A DNA stretch of 64,000 bases, from assembly GCF_900188095.1 (NCBI RefSeq), contig NZ_FZOT01000006.1, positions 1-64,000 on the forward strand, given 5' to 3'. This document shows positions 1 through 8,444 of this stretch, in pieces. Position 1 is the first letter of the stretch, and the number at the start of each line of letters is the position of its first letter. The stretch is from Noviherbaspirillum humi. GTDB taxonomy: Bacteria; Pseudomonadota; Gammaproteobacteria; Burkholderiales; Burkholderiaceae_D. The position numbers and the translations under genes were made by a program. The notes beneath the pieces are model-generated. The model worked only from the letters and a program-made list of their open reading frames with translations, was not told the origin of the DNA and ran no database searches.

Positions 1-129
1 CCGTCCAACACCACGCCGGTGGTGGTGATGCGCTTCGAAGGCGAGAACCAGCAGGCGCTGGACCGCATCCAGCAGGAGTTCAAGCAAGCCATTCTCGCGC
101 TCAAGCCGGATGCCCAGTTCCCGTTCTGA
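1..129 (+). CDS. Phosphomannomutase/phosphoglucomutase, C-terminal fragment
   Basis: The first 42 codons are open and end at a TGA at 127-129. The peptide begins with Ser-Asn-Thr-Thr-Pro and continues into Val-Val-Val-Met-Arg-Phe-Glu, which matches the phosphate-binding C-terminal domain of AlgC/ManB-type hexose phosphate mutases (RxSNTxP followed by a beta strand). These cytoplasmic enzymes interconvert hexose-6-phosphate and hexose-1-phosphate, feeding nucleotide-sugar synthesis. That fits the polysaccharide genes downstream on the same strand. The rest of the gene lies outside the window, so mannose versus glucose specificity cannot be decided. Confidence 0.75.
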   Translation, partial: PSNTTPVVVMRFEGENQQALDRIQQEFKQAILALKPDAQFPF

Positions 130-405
130 TTCGGGAGCGGGGGACCGGTCGCCCTGGCGGGCGCTGCAGAAGAGGCAATGTTTGATCGGTTTGAAGCGAG
201 GAAAGTATCGCCCCTATGCTAGATCAAGGGCGGCCTCGCGAGTAACGCTTATCGTTGTTCTGGTGCGGCGGCCGGCAAGGCGCCGATCGCTCGAGCCGCT
301 GCCAGCGCAGACCGGCGCGGCAGCGAGCGGACTTGGGAGTCGGGTTGCGGGGCCTTCCAGGCGGAAGGCGGCGAAATTCAGTCTATTGAGGAAGCAGAAA
401 AAACA
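130..405. other. Intergenic region upstream of the GMC oxidoreductase
   Basis: About 275 bases between the mutase stop and the oxidoreductase start. It is GC-rich with no open frame resembling a known protein. A separate promoter for the downstream genes could lie here, but I see no convincing -35/-10 pair. Confidence 0.4.
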
Positions 406-2058
406 ATGTTCATCGACACAAGGCGCGTAGAAGAGGGCACGGTGGTCGAATCCGCCGTCTGCATCATCGGCGGCGGCGTGGCCGGCATCACGCTGGCAAT
501 GGAGCTCGACAAGCAGGGGATAGATGTCTGCCTGCTGGAGAGCGGCGGATTCGCGCCGGACGACGATACCCGGGATCTTTGCCGAGGAGAGGACGTCGGC
601 GAATGGCGCTACAACTTCGCCGACGGCAGCCGCAGCCGCTTCCTCGGCGGCAGCAGCAATTGCTGGGGCGGCTGGTGTCGTCCGCTGGATCCCTGGGACT
701 TCGAGAAGCGGGACTGGATCGATCATAGCGGCTGGCCGTTCGGCCTGGAGGAAATGCTGCCGTACTATGCGCGCACGCATGAGCTGCTGAAGCTGGGTCC
801 GAACAACTTCGATCCGGAGTTTTGGGAGAAATCCATCGGCCGCCCCGATGTGCGCCGCATACCGCTGGTGACCGGCAAGGTGCGCGACACGATTTCCCAG
901 TTCAGTCCGCCGGCCCGCTTCGGCAAGATGTACCGGGAGACGCTGAAGCGATCGCAGCGCATCCGTGTCTTCCTCTACGCCAACGTGGTCAACATCGATT
1001 CCGACCGCAGCGCCCGCACCGTCACCCGGGTCCAGGTCGCCACGCTGAGCGGCCGGCGCATGGACGTGAAGGCGCGCACCTTCATCCTCGCCACCGGCGG
1101 CATCGAGAATGCGCGGCTGCTGCTGGCGTCGAACAAGGTGCAGAGCGCCGGACTGGGCAACGGCAACGATCTCGTCGGCCGTTTCTTCATGGACCATCCG
1201 CGCCTGTTCAGCGGCAGCATCAAGTTCACGCGCGAATGGTCGCGCAACAAGCTGCCCGATGTGAAATATCACTACCAGAATGCGGCGGTGGCGGCGCACG
1301 GCACCTGCGTGGCGCACCAGTTCGCGCTGACGCCGGAAGTGATGCAGGAAGAGGGCATCCTCAACGCCCGCGCCTGGTTCTGTTCGGTGTTTCCCGGCGA
1401 AGGCAGCGAAGGCGCCCAGGCGCTGTTCCGCTGCAAGCAGGCGCTGTCCCAGAAGGAACAGGCAGGCTGGAGCATGTGGCGCGATGCGCTCACCATGGCC
1501 ATGCATCCGCTGGACACCATCGGCTACGGCTATACCCGCCTGTTCCAGCCGCGCTGGCTGATCCGCGGCGTGAAGTTCCAGATCATCGTCGAGCCCGAAC
1601 CGAATCGCGACAGCCGCGTAATGCTGTCGCCTGATCAGAAGGACCAGCTCGGCATGAACCGGGTGCGGGTCGATTGGCGCCTGACATCCAAGGTGCAGCG
1701 CACCTTTGACCGTACGCTGGCCATCCTGGCGGACGACATGCGCAAGAGCGGCGTGGCGAGCGTCGAGCTGGACGAACCGATCGAAGGCAAGAAATGGCCG
1801 GCGGATCTGGAGGGCACCTGGCACCACATGGGCACCACCCGCATGCACGACTCGCCCAAGGAAGGCGTGGTGGACCGCGATTGCAAGGTGCACGGCATGA
1901 GCAACCTGTATATTGCCGGCAGCTCCGTGTTCCCCACCTCGGGCGCCAACTTCCCGACTATCACGCTGGCGGCACTTGCGTTTAGACTGTCGGAGCACGT
2001 GACGAAGGAATTGCGCAACGCCACCGCGCCCAGCAATCTGTCGATGCAGGCGGCCTGA
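406..2058 (+). CDS. GMC-family FAD-dependent oxidoreductase
   Basis: A 550-residue protein with an N-terminal dinucleotide-binding fold (residues ~18-36, IIGGGVAGITLAMELD) for FAD. It has a GMC-type C-terminal domain near residues 475-530 containing the HHMGTTRM segment and a GSSVFPTSGANFPT segment, both usual in GMC oxidoreductases. There is no signal peptide, so it is probably cytoplasmic. GMC enzymes oxidise alcohols or sugars; the substrate here is unknown. Its place just ahead of galE, a deacetylase and a glycanase suggests sugar oxidation linked to polysaccharide synthesis, which is inference. The ATG at 406 follows an A-rich stretch without a strong Shine-Dalgarno. Confidence 0.85.
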   Translation: MFIDTRRVEEGTVVESAVCIIGGGVAGITLAMELDKQGIDVCLLESGGFAPDDDTRDLCRGEDVGEWRYNFADGSRSRFLGGSSNCWGGWCRPLDPWDFEKRDWIDHSGWPFGLEEMLPYYARTHELLKLGPNNFDPEFWEKSIGRPDVRRIPLVTGKVRDTISQFSPPARFGKMYRETLKRSQRIRVFLYANVVNIDSDRSARTVTRVQVATLSGRRMDVKARTFILATGGIENARLLLASNKVQSAGLGNGNDLVGRFFMDHPRLFSGSIKFTREWSRNKLPDVKYHYQNAAVAAHGTCVAHQFALTPEVMQEEGILNARAWFCSVFPGEGSEGAQALFRCKQALSQKEQAGWSMWRDALTMAMHPLDTIGYGYTRLFQPRWLIRGVKFQIIVEPEPNRDSRVMLSPDQKDQLGMNRVRVDWRLTSKVQRTFDRTLAILADDMRKSGVASVELDEPIEGKKWPADLEGTWHHMGTTRMHDSPKEGVVDRDCKVHGMSNLYIAGSSVFPTSGANFPTITLAALAFRLSEHVTKELRNATAPSNLSMQAA

Positions 2059-2155
2059 CCGCCCGCATCGACGGTTGCCGGCGGCGGCGCCGCGCGGCAA
2101 CCACCGGGCCGGCGCAACGGGTCGGCCCCAGCTTTACATAGATCGGAACAATGAT

Positions 2156-3181
2156 ATGGATTCTGCAAAAACCATCCTGGTGACCGGCGCAGCCGGCTAC
2201 ATCGGCTCCCATACCTGCGTCGAGCTGCTTTCCGCCGGCTACAACGTCGTCGCCATCGACAACCTGTGCAACAGCTCGCCCGAGTCGCTGAAGCGGGTGG
2301 AGCGCATCACCGGGAAGCCGCTGACTTTCATCGAACTCGACGTGCGCGACCGCGCCGGGCTCGACCAGCTTCTGCGCAGCCACAAGATCGACGCCACCAT
2401 CCATTTCGCCGGCCTCAAGGCGGTGGGCGAATCGGTCGAGAAGCCGCTGTCCTATTTCGAGAACAACGTCGGCGGCACCGTCACCCTGCTGCAGGCGCTG
2501 GGCGACGCGGGGGTGAAGAACTTCCTGTTCAGTTCGTCGGCCACCGTCTACGGCGACCCGGAATCGGTGCCGATCACCGAATCGGCCCGCCTGTCGGTCA
2601 CCAATCCCTACGGCCGATCCAAGCTGATGGTGGAGGAGGTGCTGAACGATCTGGCCAACTCGGACTCGTCCTGGGCCATCGGCGCACTGCGCTACTTCAA
2701 TCCGGTCGGCGCGCATTCCAGCGGCCTCATCGGCGAAGATCCGCGCGGCATTCCCAACAACCTCATGCCTTTCGTCGCCCAGGTGGCGGTGGGACGGCGC
2801 GAGAAGCTGTCGGTATTCGGCAATGACTACCCGACGCCGGATGGCACCGGCGTGCGCGACTACATTCACGTGGTGGACCTGGCGCTCGGCCATCTGGCGG
2901 CGCTGGCGCGCATCTTCCGCACCGGCGACAGCTTCACGCTCAACCTGGGCACTGGCCGCGGCTACAGCGTATTGGAAATGGTGAAGGCCTTCGAGATCGC
3001 CAGCGGCCGTCCGGTGCCTTACCAGATCGTCGGCCGGCGTCCGGGCGACATCGCGGTGTGCTACGCCGATCCCGCCAATGCCAGGAATGAACTCGACTGG
3101 CAGGCGAAGAAGGGGCTGGCCGAAATGTGCGCCGATCATTGGCGCTGGCAGAGCACCAACCCGGAAGGTTACCGCAGCTAG
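2156..3181 (+). CDS. galE: UDP-glucose 4-epimerase
   Basis: A 341-residue protein, close to the usual ~338 for GalE. It opens with the NAD-binding motif VTGAAGYIGSH (residues ~8-18) and carries the SDR Tyr-x3-Lys pair in NPYGRSK, plus the typical RYFNPVGAH and GVRDYIHVVDLA segments. It interconverts UDP-glucose and UDP-galactose in the cytoplasm, supplying donor sugars for the surrounding glycosyltransferases. The ATG at 2156 was chosen because the family alignment starts just there; a longer frame from 2075 adds unmatched residues. It lies 97 bases after the GMC gene. Confidence 0.95.
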   Translation: MDSAKTILVTGAAGYIGSHTCVELLSAGYNVVAIDNLCNSSPESLKRVERITGKPLTFIELDVRDRAGLDQLLRSHKIDATIHFAGLKAVGESVEKPLSYFENNVGGTVTLLQALGDAGVKNFLFSSSATVYGDPESVPITESARLSVTNPYGRSKLMVEEVLNDLANSDSSWAIGALRYFNPVGAHSSGLIGEDPRGIPNNLMPFVAQVAVGRREKLSVFGNDYPTPDGTGVRDYIHVVDLALGHLAALARIFRTGDSFTLNLGTGRGYSVLEMVKAFEIASGRPVPYQIVGRRPGDIAVCYADPANARNELDWQAKKGLAEMCADHWRWQSTNPEGYRS

Positions 3182-3242
3182 CAGGCGCCAGCGCCTGCAG
3201 GCAGCAAGCAAGACGTACGGCCCGGCGGCGAAGAGCCGGGCT
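3181..3242. repeat. Two adjacent hairpins after galE
   Basis: GCAGGCGC and GCGCCTGC form an 8-bp stem with a 2-base loop at 3181-3198. GCCCGGC (3221-3227) and GCCGGGC (3236-3242) form a second 7-bp stem. Neither is followed by a T-run, so they look more like mRNA 3'-end stabilisers or REP-like palindromes than intrinsic terminators. Confidence 0.45.
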
Positions 3243-3314
3243 GCGTGGAGGGTCGTGCCCGCGAAAAGGCATGGCTCGAAAATAGGTACTTGATTCCCTA
3301 CCGGGGGCCTGCCA

Positions 3315-4106
3315 GTGAACGACTCCATACCCATCCTCCTGTATCACCGCATCGACGAGTCCGGGCTGTCGACGGCGACGCCGCCGGCGGTGTTCCGCCA
3401 GCATCTGTCCAAATTGCGCAGCGATGGCTGGACCGCGCTCTCGCTCGACGAGTTCGCCTTCGTCACGACCAGCGGTCGGCCGGCGCCGGAACGCTCCTGC
3501 CTCATCACCTTCGATGATGGCTACGAGACGGTGGCCAGCGCCGCGCTCCCCATTCTGGAGGAGTTCGATTTCCGCGCCACGGTGTTCCTTGCCACGCGCT
3601 TCCTGCGCGAACCGGGCGGCAACTGGGGATTGACGGAAGATCCCGAGGCCGCCGGCTTCATGACTTGGGATCAAGCGCGGGCGCTGCAGGCAGGCGGCAT
3701 CATCGATTGCCAGTCGCACTCGCATACCCACAGCAATTTCACTCACAGCTCGCTGACGGAAATCCGCAACGACCTGGGCATGTCCATTGACATGCTGGCC
3801 GGCGAACTCAACCTGCCGCGCAGCCACTTTTCCCACTTTGCCTGGCCATGGGGCTTGTCCCGTCCGGAGTGGCGCTCCATCGCCAGCAAATGCGGCTTCC
3901 GCTTCCAGTACACCGTTGCCAAGCAGTCCTGGCGTCCCGACTCGCCGCTCGACGAGATTCCCCGCACCTGCTTCGATGCCACCGATTTCGCCGCATTCCA
4001 GCGCCAGTTGTGGCTGCAGTCGGGGCAGCTGGCATCGGTGTGGGACTTCGCCTATCCGATGGGGCGCAAGCTGCGGCAGCTCTCCGCCGGACTGCTGGGG
4101 CGCTGA
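3315..4106 (+). CDS. Polysaccharide deacetylase (NodB homology domain)
   Basis: A 263-residue protein. The NodB-fold motif TFDDGY (residues 65-70) supplies the catalytic base and a metal-binding Asp, and SHSHTH (134-139) supplies the metal-binding His pair. Family members (carbohydrate esterase 4) remove N-acetyl groups from amino sugars in chitin-like, peptidoglycan or exopolysaccharide substrates. No signal peptide is visible, which suggests it acts on a cytoplasmic or lipid-linked intermediate, or that export is unusual. It starts with GTG at 3315 and ends 2 bases before the next gene, so the two are probably cotranscribed. Confidence 0.88.
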   Translation: MNDSIPILLYHRIDESGLSTATPPAVFRQHLSKLRSDGWTALSLDEFAFVTTSGRPAPERSCLITFDDGYETVASAALPILEEFDFRATVFLATRFLREPGGNWGLTEDPEAAGFMTWDQARALQAGGIIDCQSHSHTHSNFTHSSLTEIRNDLGMSIDMLAGELNLPRSHFSHFAWPWGLSRPEWRSIASKCGFRFQYTVAKQSWRPDSPLDEIPRTCFDATDFAAFQRQLWLQSGQLASVWDFAYPMGRKLRQLSAGLLGR

Positions 4107-4108
4107 TC

Positions 4109-5044
4109 ATGGCGGCCAACCTTCCGAGCGCTGCGCCATTGCGGGCATTGCTGCATCGCGCGAGGCGCATCGCCAGTGCCTGCCTGCTCGCCTGGGTCGC
4201 CTTGCCCGCGGCCGGCGCCCAGGACGCCGAACGCAGCCTGCTTGCGCTGGAACGCCTGCCGCAGGCCGACGATGCCGGCGACGGCTGGCCGAGCGCGGTG
4301 ACGCGCTCCCGCCGCGATGCGCCCGCCAGCCTGATCGCCGGTCCCTACGGGCAGCGCGCCGCCGACTACATCCTCACCTTTTCCGAGGAATTCGACCGCA
4401 GCCTGGACCGCTCCCGCTGGAACGACCATATCTGGTATGAACGCCCGCATCCGGTCAGGAACTATGCGGTGGAAAACGGCGTGCTGAAGATCTGGCCGGC
4501 ACGGGATGCGAGCGGCGAATTCGTCAAGCGCACCATCGACACCGACGGCAAGTTCGAGCAGCGCTACGGCTACTTCGAGATGGAGGCCAAGCTGCCGCGC
4601 GGGAAGGGCTTGTGGCCCGCCTTCTGGCTGTTTGCCCATCCGGGTGAACGCCGGCCCGAGATCGACATCATGGAAGCCTATCCGGGCGGCGTCGATCCCT
4701 GGGGATTTCCGGGAAAGGACGGAGTGCCGCATCCGCGCGCCTACGGCGCGACCACATGGTTCGACAAGGACAGGCCGGCCGGCACGCGCCAGTTCGATAC
4801 CGGGCTGGACCTCTCGGCCGGCTTCCACAAGTACGCCGTCAAGTGGGAACCCGACCAGCAGACTTACTACTTTGATGGAAAAGAAGTTTTGAAACTTCAG
4901 GCGAGCCTCTCCGATCCCATGTACATCCTGCTCGACCTCTGGTACGGCAGTTCCAGCGGCGATCCGGATGCCACCACGCCACTCGGGAAAGGAAACGCAT
5001 TTGAAATCAATTACGTCCGTGCCTGGAAATTCAAGGGGCGCTGA
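4109..5044 (+). CDS. Secreted glycoside hydrolase family 16 protein
   Basis: A 311-residue protein with a probable signal peptide (residues 1-38: arginines, then IASACLLAWVALPAAGAQ). The GH16 domain (~80-311) has the catalytic motif EIDIME at 184-189, with nucleophile and acid/base Glu both present, and the conserved segments YFEMEAKLPRGKGLWPAFWL and YAVKWEPDQQTYYFDG. GH16 enzymes cleave beta-1,3, beta-1,4 or galactan linkages. Placed in a polysaccharide locus, it probably trims or turns over the polymer made here. Its domain is closely related to both GH16 domains of the lipoprotein at 6559. The ATG at 4109 follows the deacetylase stop directly. Confidence 0.9.
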   Translation: MAANLPSAAPLRALLHRARRIASACLLAWVALPAAGAQDAERSLLALERLPQADDAGDGWPSAVTRSRRDAPASLIAGPYGQRAADYILTFSEEFDRSLDRSRWNDHIWYERPHPVRNYAVENGVLKIWPARDASGEFVKRTIDTDGKFEQRYGYFEMEAKLPRGKGLWPAFWLFAHPGERRPEIDIMEAYPGGVDPWGFPGKDGVPHPRAYGATTWFDKDRPAGTRQFDTGLDLSAGFHKYAVKWEPDQQTYYFDGKEVLKLQASLSDPMYILLDLWYGSSSGDPDATTPLGKGNAFEINYVRAWKFKGR

Positions 5045-5047
5045 AAG

Positions 5048-6202
5048 ATGCTGAGAGTCGCGCTTGTCTCGAACGAGCTCCCGCCTTACAGGATTCCCTT
5101 TTTCGAAGCGCTCGGCAAAGTCTCGGGCATCGTCTTTCAGGCCATCCTGTGCAGCCAGCGCGAGCCGAACCGTCACTGGGAGTTGCCGCGGCTCGGGTTC
5201 GATCATGTGTTCCTGAAGGAGCGCGTCACCGAACGCAACGGCCGCTATATCCACAACAATCCCGACGTGATCGCCGCCCTGCGCCGCTTCCGGCCCGGGG
5301 TCATCGTCACCGGCGGCTTCAATCCAACCCATCTGTATGCCTTCGCCTATGCGGCGATGAAGGGCGTGCCGCACGTGCCCTGGACCGACGGCACGCTGGT
5401 CTCGGAGCAGCGGCTGCACAAGCTGCACCGGTCCATCCGCAAATTCGTCTATCAGCGGTCGGCGGCCTTCATTGCCTCGAGCGACAGCGGGATCCGCCTG
5501 TTCGAGAGCTACGGCATCGCGGAAGATCGCTGCTACAAGTCTTGCCTCTGCGTCGACAATGGCCATTTCGCGCCGCCGCCCGGCGTGAAGAAGCAATACG
5601 ACTTCCTGTTCTGCGGCCGGATAGAGCCGGTGAAGAACCCGCTGTTTGCGCTCGAGGTGGCGCTGAAGACGGCCCGTCAGCTTGGACGCAGGGTGAGCAT
5701 GCTCGTCGTCGGCACCGGGGCGCAGGAAGAGGAGCTGCGTCGTGCTGCGGCTGCATGCTCCGACCAGGTGAAGGTGGATTACCAAGGCTTCACCGCTCAT
5801 GAAAATCTTCCTTCCATCTACCACTCGGCCCGCATTTTCATGCTGCCTTCGCTCTGGGAGCCCTGGGGCGTGGTGGTGAACGAGGCTTGCGCATCGGGGG
5901 TTCCGGTCATCGTATCGCCCCATGCCGGCGCGAATGAGCTCGTCGACCAGGGCCGCAATGGCTACATCGAAGCGCTGGACGCCTCGGCCTGGGCCAGGCG
6001 CTGCACGCAGCTGCTGTCGAATTCCGATGAGTGGCAGTCGTTCTCTCAGGCGGCGCTGCGGCGCGTGAGCGAGTACAGCTACGCCAATTCGGCCAAGGGT
6101 TTCATCGATGCCTGCCATGCCGCGCGGGGCGCGCTCGGCCGGGCCGACATCGCCCCGGTGCGGCCTCCTGCCGGCAGCCAGCCTGTCACCGAACGGGAAT
6201 AA
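5048..6202 (+). CDS. Glycosyltransferase family 4 (GT-B)
   Basis: A 384-residue GT-B glycosyltransferase. The C-terminal half has the group-1 signature: FCGRIEPVKNP followed later by EPWGVVVNEACASGVPVI (E-x7-E type nucleotide-sugar site). The N-terminal half carries distinctive segments SQREPNRHWELP and IHNNPDVIAAL that recur in the protein at 10637-11878, so the two are paralogues. It transfers a sugar to a growing lipid-linked repeat unit; donor and acceptor are unknown. It starts 3 bases after the GH16 stop, in the same operon. Confidence 0.88.
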   Translation: MLRVALVSNELPPYRIPFFEALGKVSGIVFQAILCSQREPNRHWELPRLGFDHVFLKERVTERNGRYIHNNPDVIAALRRFRPGVIVTGGFNPTHLYAFAYAAMKGVPHVPWTDGTLVSEQRLHKLHRSIRKFVYQRSAAFIASSDSGIRLFESYGIAEDRCYKSCLCVDNGHFAPPPGVKKQYDFLFCGRIEPVKNPLFALEVALKTARQLGRRVSMLVVGTGAQEEELRRAAAACSDQVKVDYQGFTAHENLPSIYHSARIFMLPSLWEPWGVVVNEACASGVPVIVSPHAGANELVDQGRNGYIEALDASAWARRCTQLLSNSDEWQSFSQAALRRVSEYSYANSAKGFIDACHAARGALGRADIAPVRPPAGSQPVTERE

Positions 6203-6558
6203 GGGCGCACCCACCTAGTTTGCGACCGGCCGGCCTGTTTTTCGGCCGGTCCCGGCTTTCGTCCTTGGCGCGGCCGCCGCGCATCTTTTCGATCTTTCTC
6301 TGACCAGCCCTTCGCCGTCCTGGTGGATTGGGTCATTCCGTTGGCTTGCCAGCCAAGGGGTCTGGGCGGGCTTGCCAATCTTTCATCCCTTCGCACTTCA
6401 CCGCACAAGGGTGTGCGCGTCCGACACAAAAAATATTCCAATAGGGAATTCAAACGGATAAATAAATCCTATAAGACACGGAACTAGTTCCTCAAAGAAA
6501 TGCTCTGACGAAACTCTTTCTTTTGAGAATCGTCAAACTGTTCCTTCCTGGGGGTTTT
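6203..6558. other. Intergenic region upstream of the GH16 lipoprotein
   Basis: About 355 bases. It holds a 9-bp inverted repeat GACCGGCCG/CGGCCGGTC at 6224-6251, which may end the upstream operon although no T-run follows, and a smaller TTGGCT/AGCCAA palindrome at 6341-6356. Then comes an AT-rich stretch (about 6425-6500) with promoter-like features. The base composition shift suggests the lipoprotein has its own promoter. Confidence 0.5.
6435..6491 (+). promoter_or_regulatory. Putative promoter and operator for the GH16 lipoprotein
   Basis: A -10-like TATAAG lies at 6470-6475. A perfect 12-base palindrome GGAACTAGTTCC (6480-6491) covers the expected start site, and ATTCCAATAGGGAAT (6435-6449) is an inverted repeat upstream. 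A clear -35 is lacking, which would suit an activated promoter. The regulator is unknown. Confidence 0.35.
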
Positions 6559-8409
6559 GTGTCCAAGTTTTCCATAGTCAACCCGCGCTCTTTATCAGCG
6601 CTCTCCTGCGCTTGCGCCGCCGTGCTGCTCGCCGCCTGCGGCGGCGGATCCGATCCAGCCAGCCAGCAAGCTAATGCCGCCGCCGTGCAGGAAGACGCAT
6701 CCAGCGTCCAAGCCGCTACCACCTTCACCAGCGCCACTGCGCCGTCCGTTGCGCCCTACGGTCAGGATGCGGCGCAGTACGAGATGACTTTCCGCGAGGA
6801 GTTCAACAGCACCTTCGACGCCAGGATGTGGAACGACCACATGTGGTACGAGACTTCGAATGCGACGAAGAACTATGCGGTCGAAGACAATGTTCTGAAG
6901 ATTTGGCCGCAGCGTGACGCATCCGGCAACTTCTTCAACCGTACCATCGACACCGACGGCAAATTCCAGCAGACCTACGGCTATTTCGAGATGGAAGCCA
7001 AGCTGCCCAAGGGCAAAGGCACCTGGCCGGCATTCTGGCTGTTTGCCCACCCGGACGACCGCCGTCCCACCATCAATGTGATGGAAGCGATGACCGGCGC
7101 CACGGGCTGGGGCTTCACCGACAGCACGGGCGTGGTCCATCCCTCATCGTTCGAATCGAAAACCTGGATAGGCGACTATGACGGCCACCTTGCCGGCTCC
7201 AAGCGCGTCGATACCGCGCTCGACTTGTCAGCCGCCTATCACAAGTATGCGGTGAAGTGGGAGGCGAACAAGCAGACCTTCTATTTCGACGGCAAGCCGG
7301 TCTATACGATCAACGTCAGCATGTCCGATCCGATGTATCTGGTGCTTGACCTGTATTTCGGCGGCGCGAGCGGCACGCCGGATGCGAGCACGCCCACCGG
7401 AAAAGCCAATTCGCTGCGGGTGAATTATGTCCGCGCATGGAAATTCAAGGGAACCGCGACGACCACACCGGCCCCGGCTCCTGTACCAGCTCCCGCACCA
7501 GTACCGGCTCCCGCTCCGGCACCAGTTCCTGCCCCGGCTCCCGCACCGGCACCGGCACCTGCACCTACACCGGCTCCTGCACCTGCACCTGCACCTGCAC
7601 CTGCACCTGCACCAGCTCCTGCACCAGCTCCTGCACCAGCTCCTGCACCGGCTCCTGCACCGGCTCCCGCACCGGCGCCTGCGCCAGCTCCCGCACCGGC
7701 CGCCAGCCCCACGCCGTTCGGCCAGGATGCCAGCCTGTACAAGCTGACCTTCACCGAAGAGTTCAACAGCTTCAACACCAGCCTGTGGAATGACCATATC
7801 TGGTACTCGGGCAGCAACGCCACCAAGAACTACGCCGTGGAGAACGGCGTGCTGAAGATCTGGCCGCAGCGTGATGCATCCGGCAACTTCTTCGACCGCA
7901 CCATCGACACCGACGGCAAGTACTACCAGACCTACGGCTACTTCGAGATGGAAGCCAAGCTCCCCAAGGGCAAAGGCACCTGGCCGGCATTCTGGCTGTT
8001 CAACCACATCGGCGACCGCCGTCCCGAGATGGACATCATGGAAGCCTATGCCGGCGGCAATGGCTGGGGCTACACCGATGGTTCGGGCGTGTCGATTCCC
8101 ACCACTTATGCGGCCACTGTCTGGAAGGGCGACTACGACGGTCAGCAGGTGGGCTTCAAGATGTACACCGAGGGCACCGACCTGTCGGCCGGATTCCACA
8201 AGTACGCGGTGAAGTGGGAGCCGGGCAAGCAGACCTACTACTTCGACGGCAAGCAAGTGCTGGTGGTGAACACGTCGATGACCGACCCGATGTACATCAT
8301 GCTGGACCTGTGGTTCGGCAGCGCTTCGGGCACGCCGGACAACTCGACCCCGCAGGGCAAGGCCAATTCCTATGAAGTGAATTACGTCCGCGCCTGGCAG
8401 TTCAAGTAA
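6559..8409 (+). CDS. Lipoprotein with two GH16 domains and a Pro-Ala linker
   Basis: About 616 residues. A signal peptide ends in a lipobox (LLAAC, Cys27) followed by GGGSDP, so it is a lipid-anchored envelope protein. GH16 domain 1 spans roughly residues 65-300, a Pro-Ala-rich linker 304-383, and GH16 domain 2 384-616. Domain 2 has an intact catalytic motif EMDIME (490-495). In domain 1 the equivalent is TINVME (171-176), so the nucleophile Glu is Thr and the motif Asp is Asn; that domain is probably non-catalytic, perhaps glycan-binding. The GTG at 6559 gives a normal signal peptide; a TTG at 6523 in the same frame is the alternative start. Confidence 0.85.
   Translation: MSKFSIVNPRSLSALSCACAAVLLAACGGGSDPASQQANAAAVQEDASSVQAATTFTSATAPSVAPYGQDAAQYEMTFREEFNSTFDARMWNDHMWYETSNATKNYAVEDNVLKIWPQRDASGNFFNRTIDTDGKFQQTYGYFEMEAKLPKGKGTWPAFWLFAHPDDRRPTINVMEAMTGATGWGFTDSTGVVHPSSFESKTWIGDYDGHLAGSKRVDTALDLSAAYHKYAVKWEANKQTFYFDGKPVYTINVSMSDPMYLVLDLYFGGASGTPDASTPTGKANSLRVNYVRAWKFKGTATTTPAPAPVPAPAPVPAPAPAPVPAPAPAPAPAPAPTPAPAPAPAPAPAPAPAPAPAPAPAPAPAPAPAPAPAPAPAPAPAASPTPFGQDASLYKLTFTEEFNSFNTSLWNDHIWYSGSNATKNYAVENGVLKIWPQRDASGNFFDRTIDTDGKYYQTYGYFEMEAKLPKGKGTWPAFWLFNHIGDRRPEMDIMEAYAGGNGWGYTDGSGVSIPTTYAATVWKGDYDGQQVGFKMYTEGTDLSAGFHKYAVKWEPGKQTYYFDGKQVLVVNTSMTDPMYIMLDLWFGSASGTPDNSTPQGKANSYEVNYVRAWQFK
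7469..7706 (+). repeat. Pro-Ala codon repeat tract (linker)
   Basis: A degenerate tandem repeat built on CTGCAC/CCGGCT hexamers that encodes alternating Pro-Ala with a few Val and Thr. The purest part is near 7557-7650. It encodes an extended, protease-resistant spacer between the two GH16 domains. Such tracts change length by slippage. Confidence 0.9.
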
Positions 8410-8444
8410 GCAGGGAAGGGCACGCGGCCCGCGGGCCGCTGTTG

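Noticed and set aside
214-2100. A 628-codon open frame on the minus strand opposite the GMC oxidoreductase
   Set aside because: It mirrors the codon pattern of the real gene, is rich in His, Arg, Ala and Gln with no recognisable domain, and is a typical high-GC antisense shadow.
7469-7706. Possible CRISPR array because of short regular repeats
   Set aside because: The repeats are contiguous hexamers in frame with a Pro-Ala linker, with no spacers.
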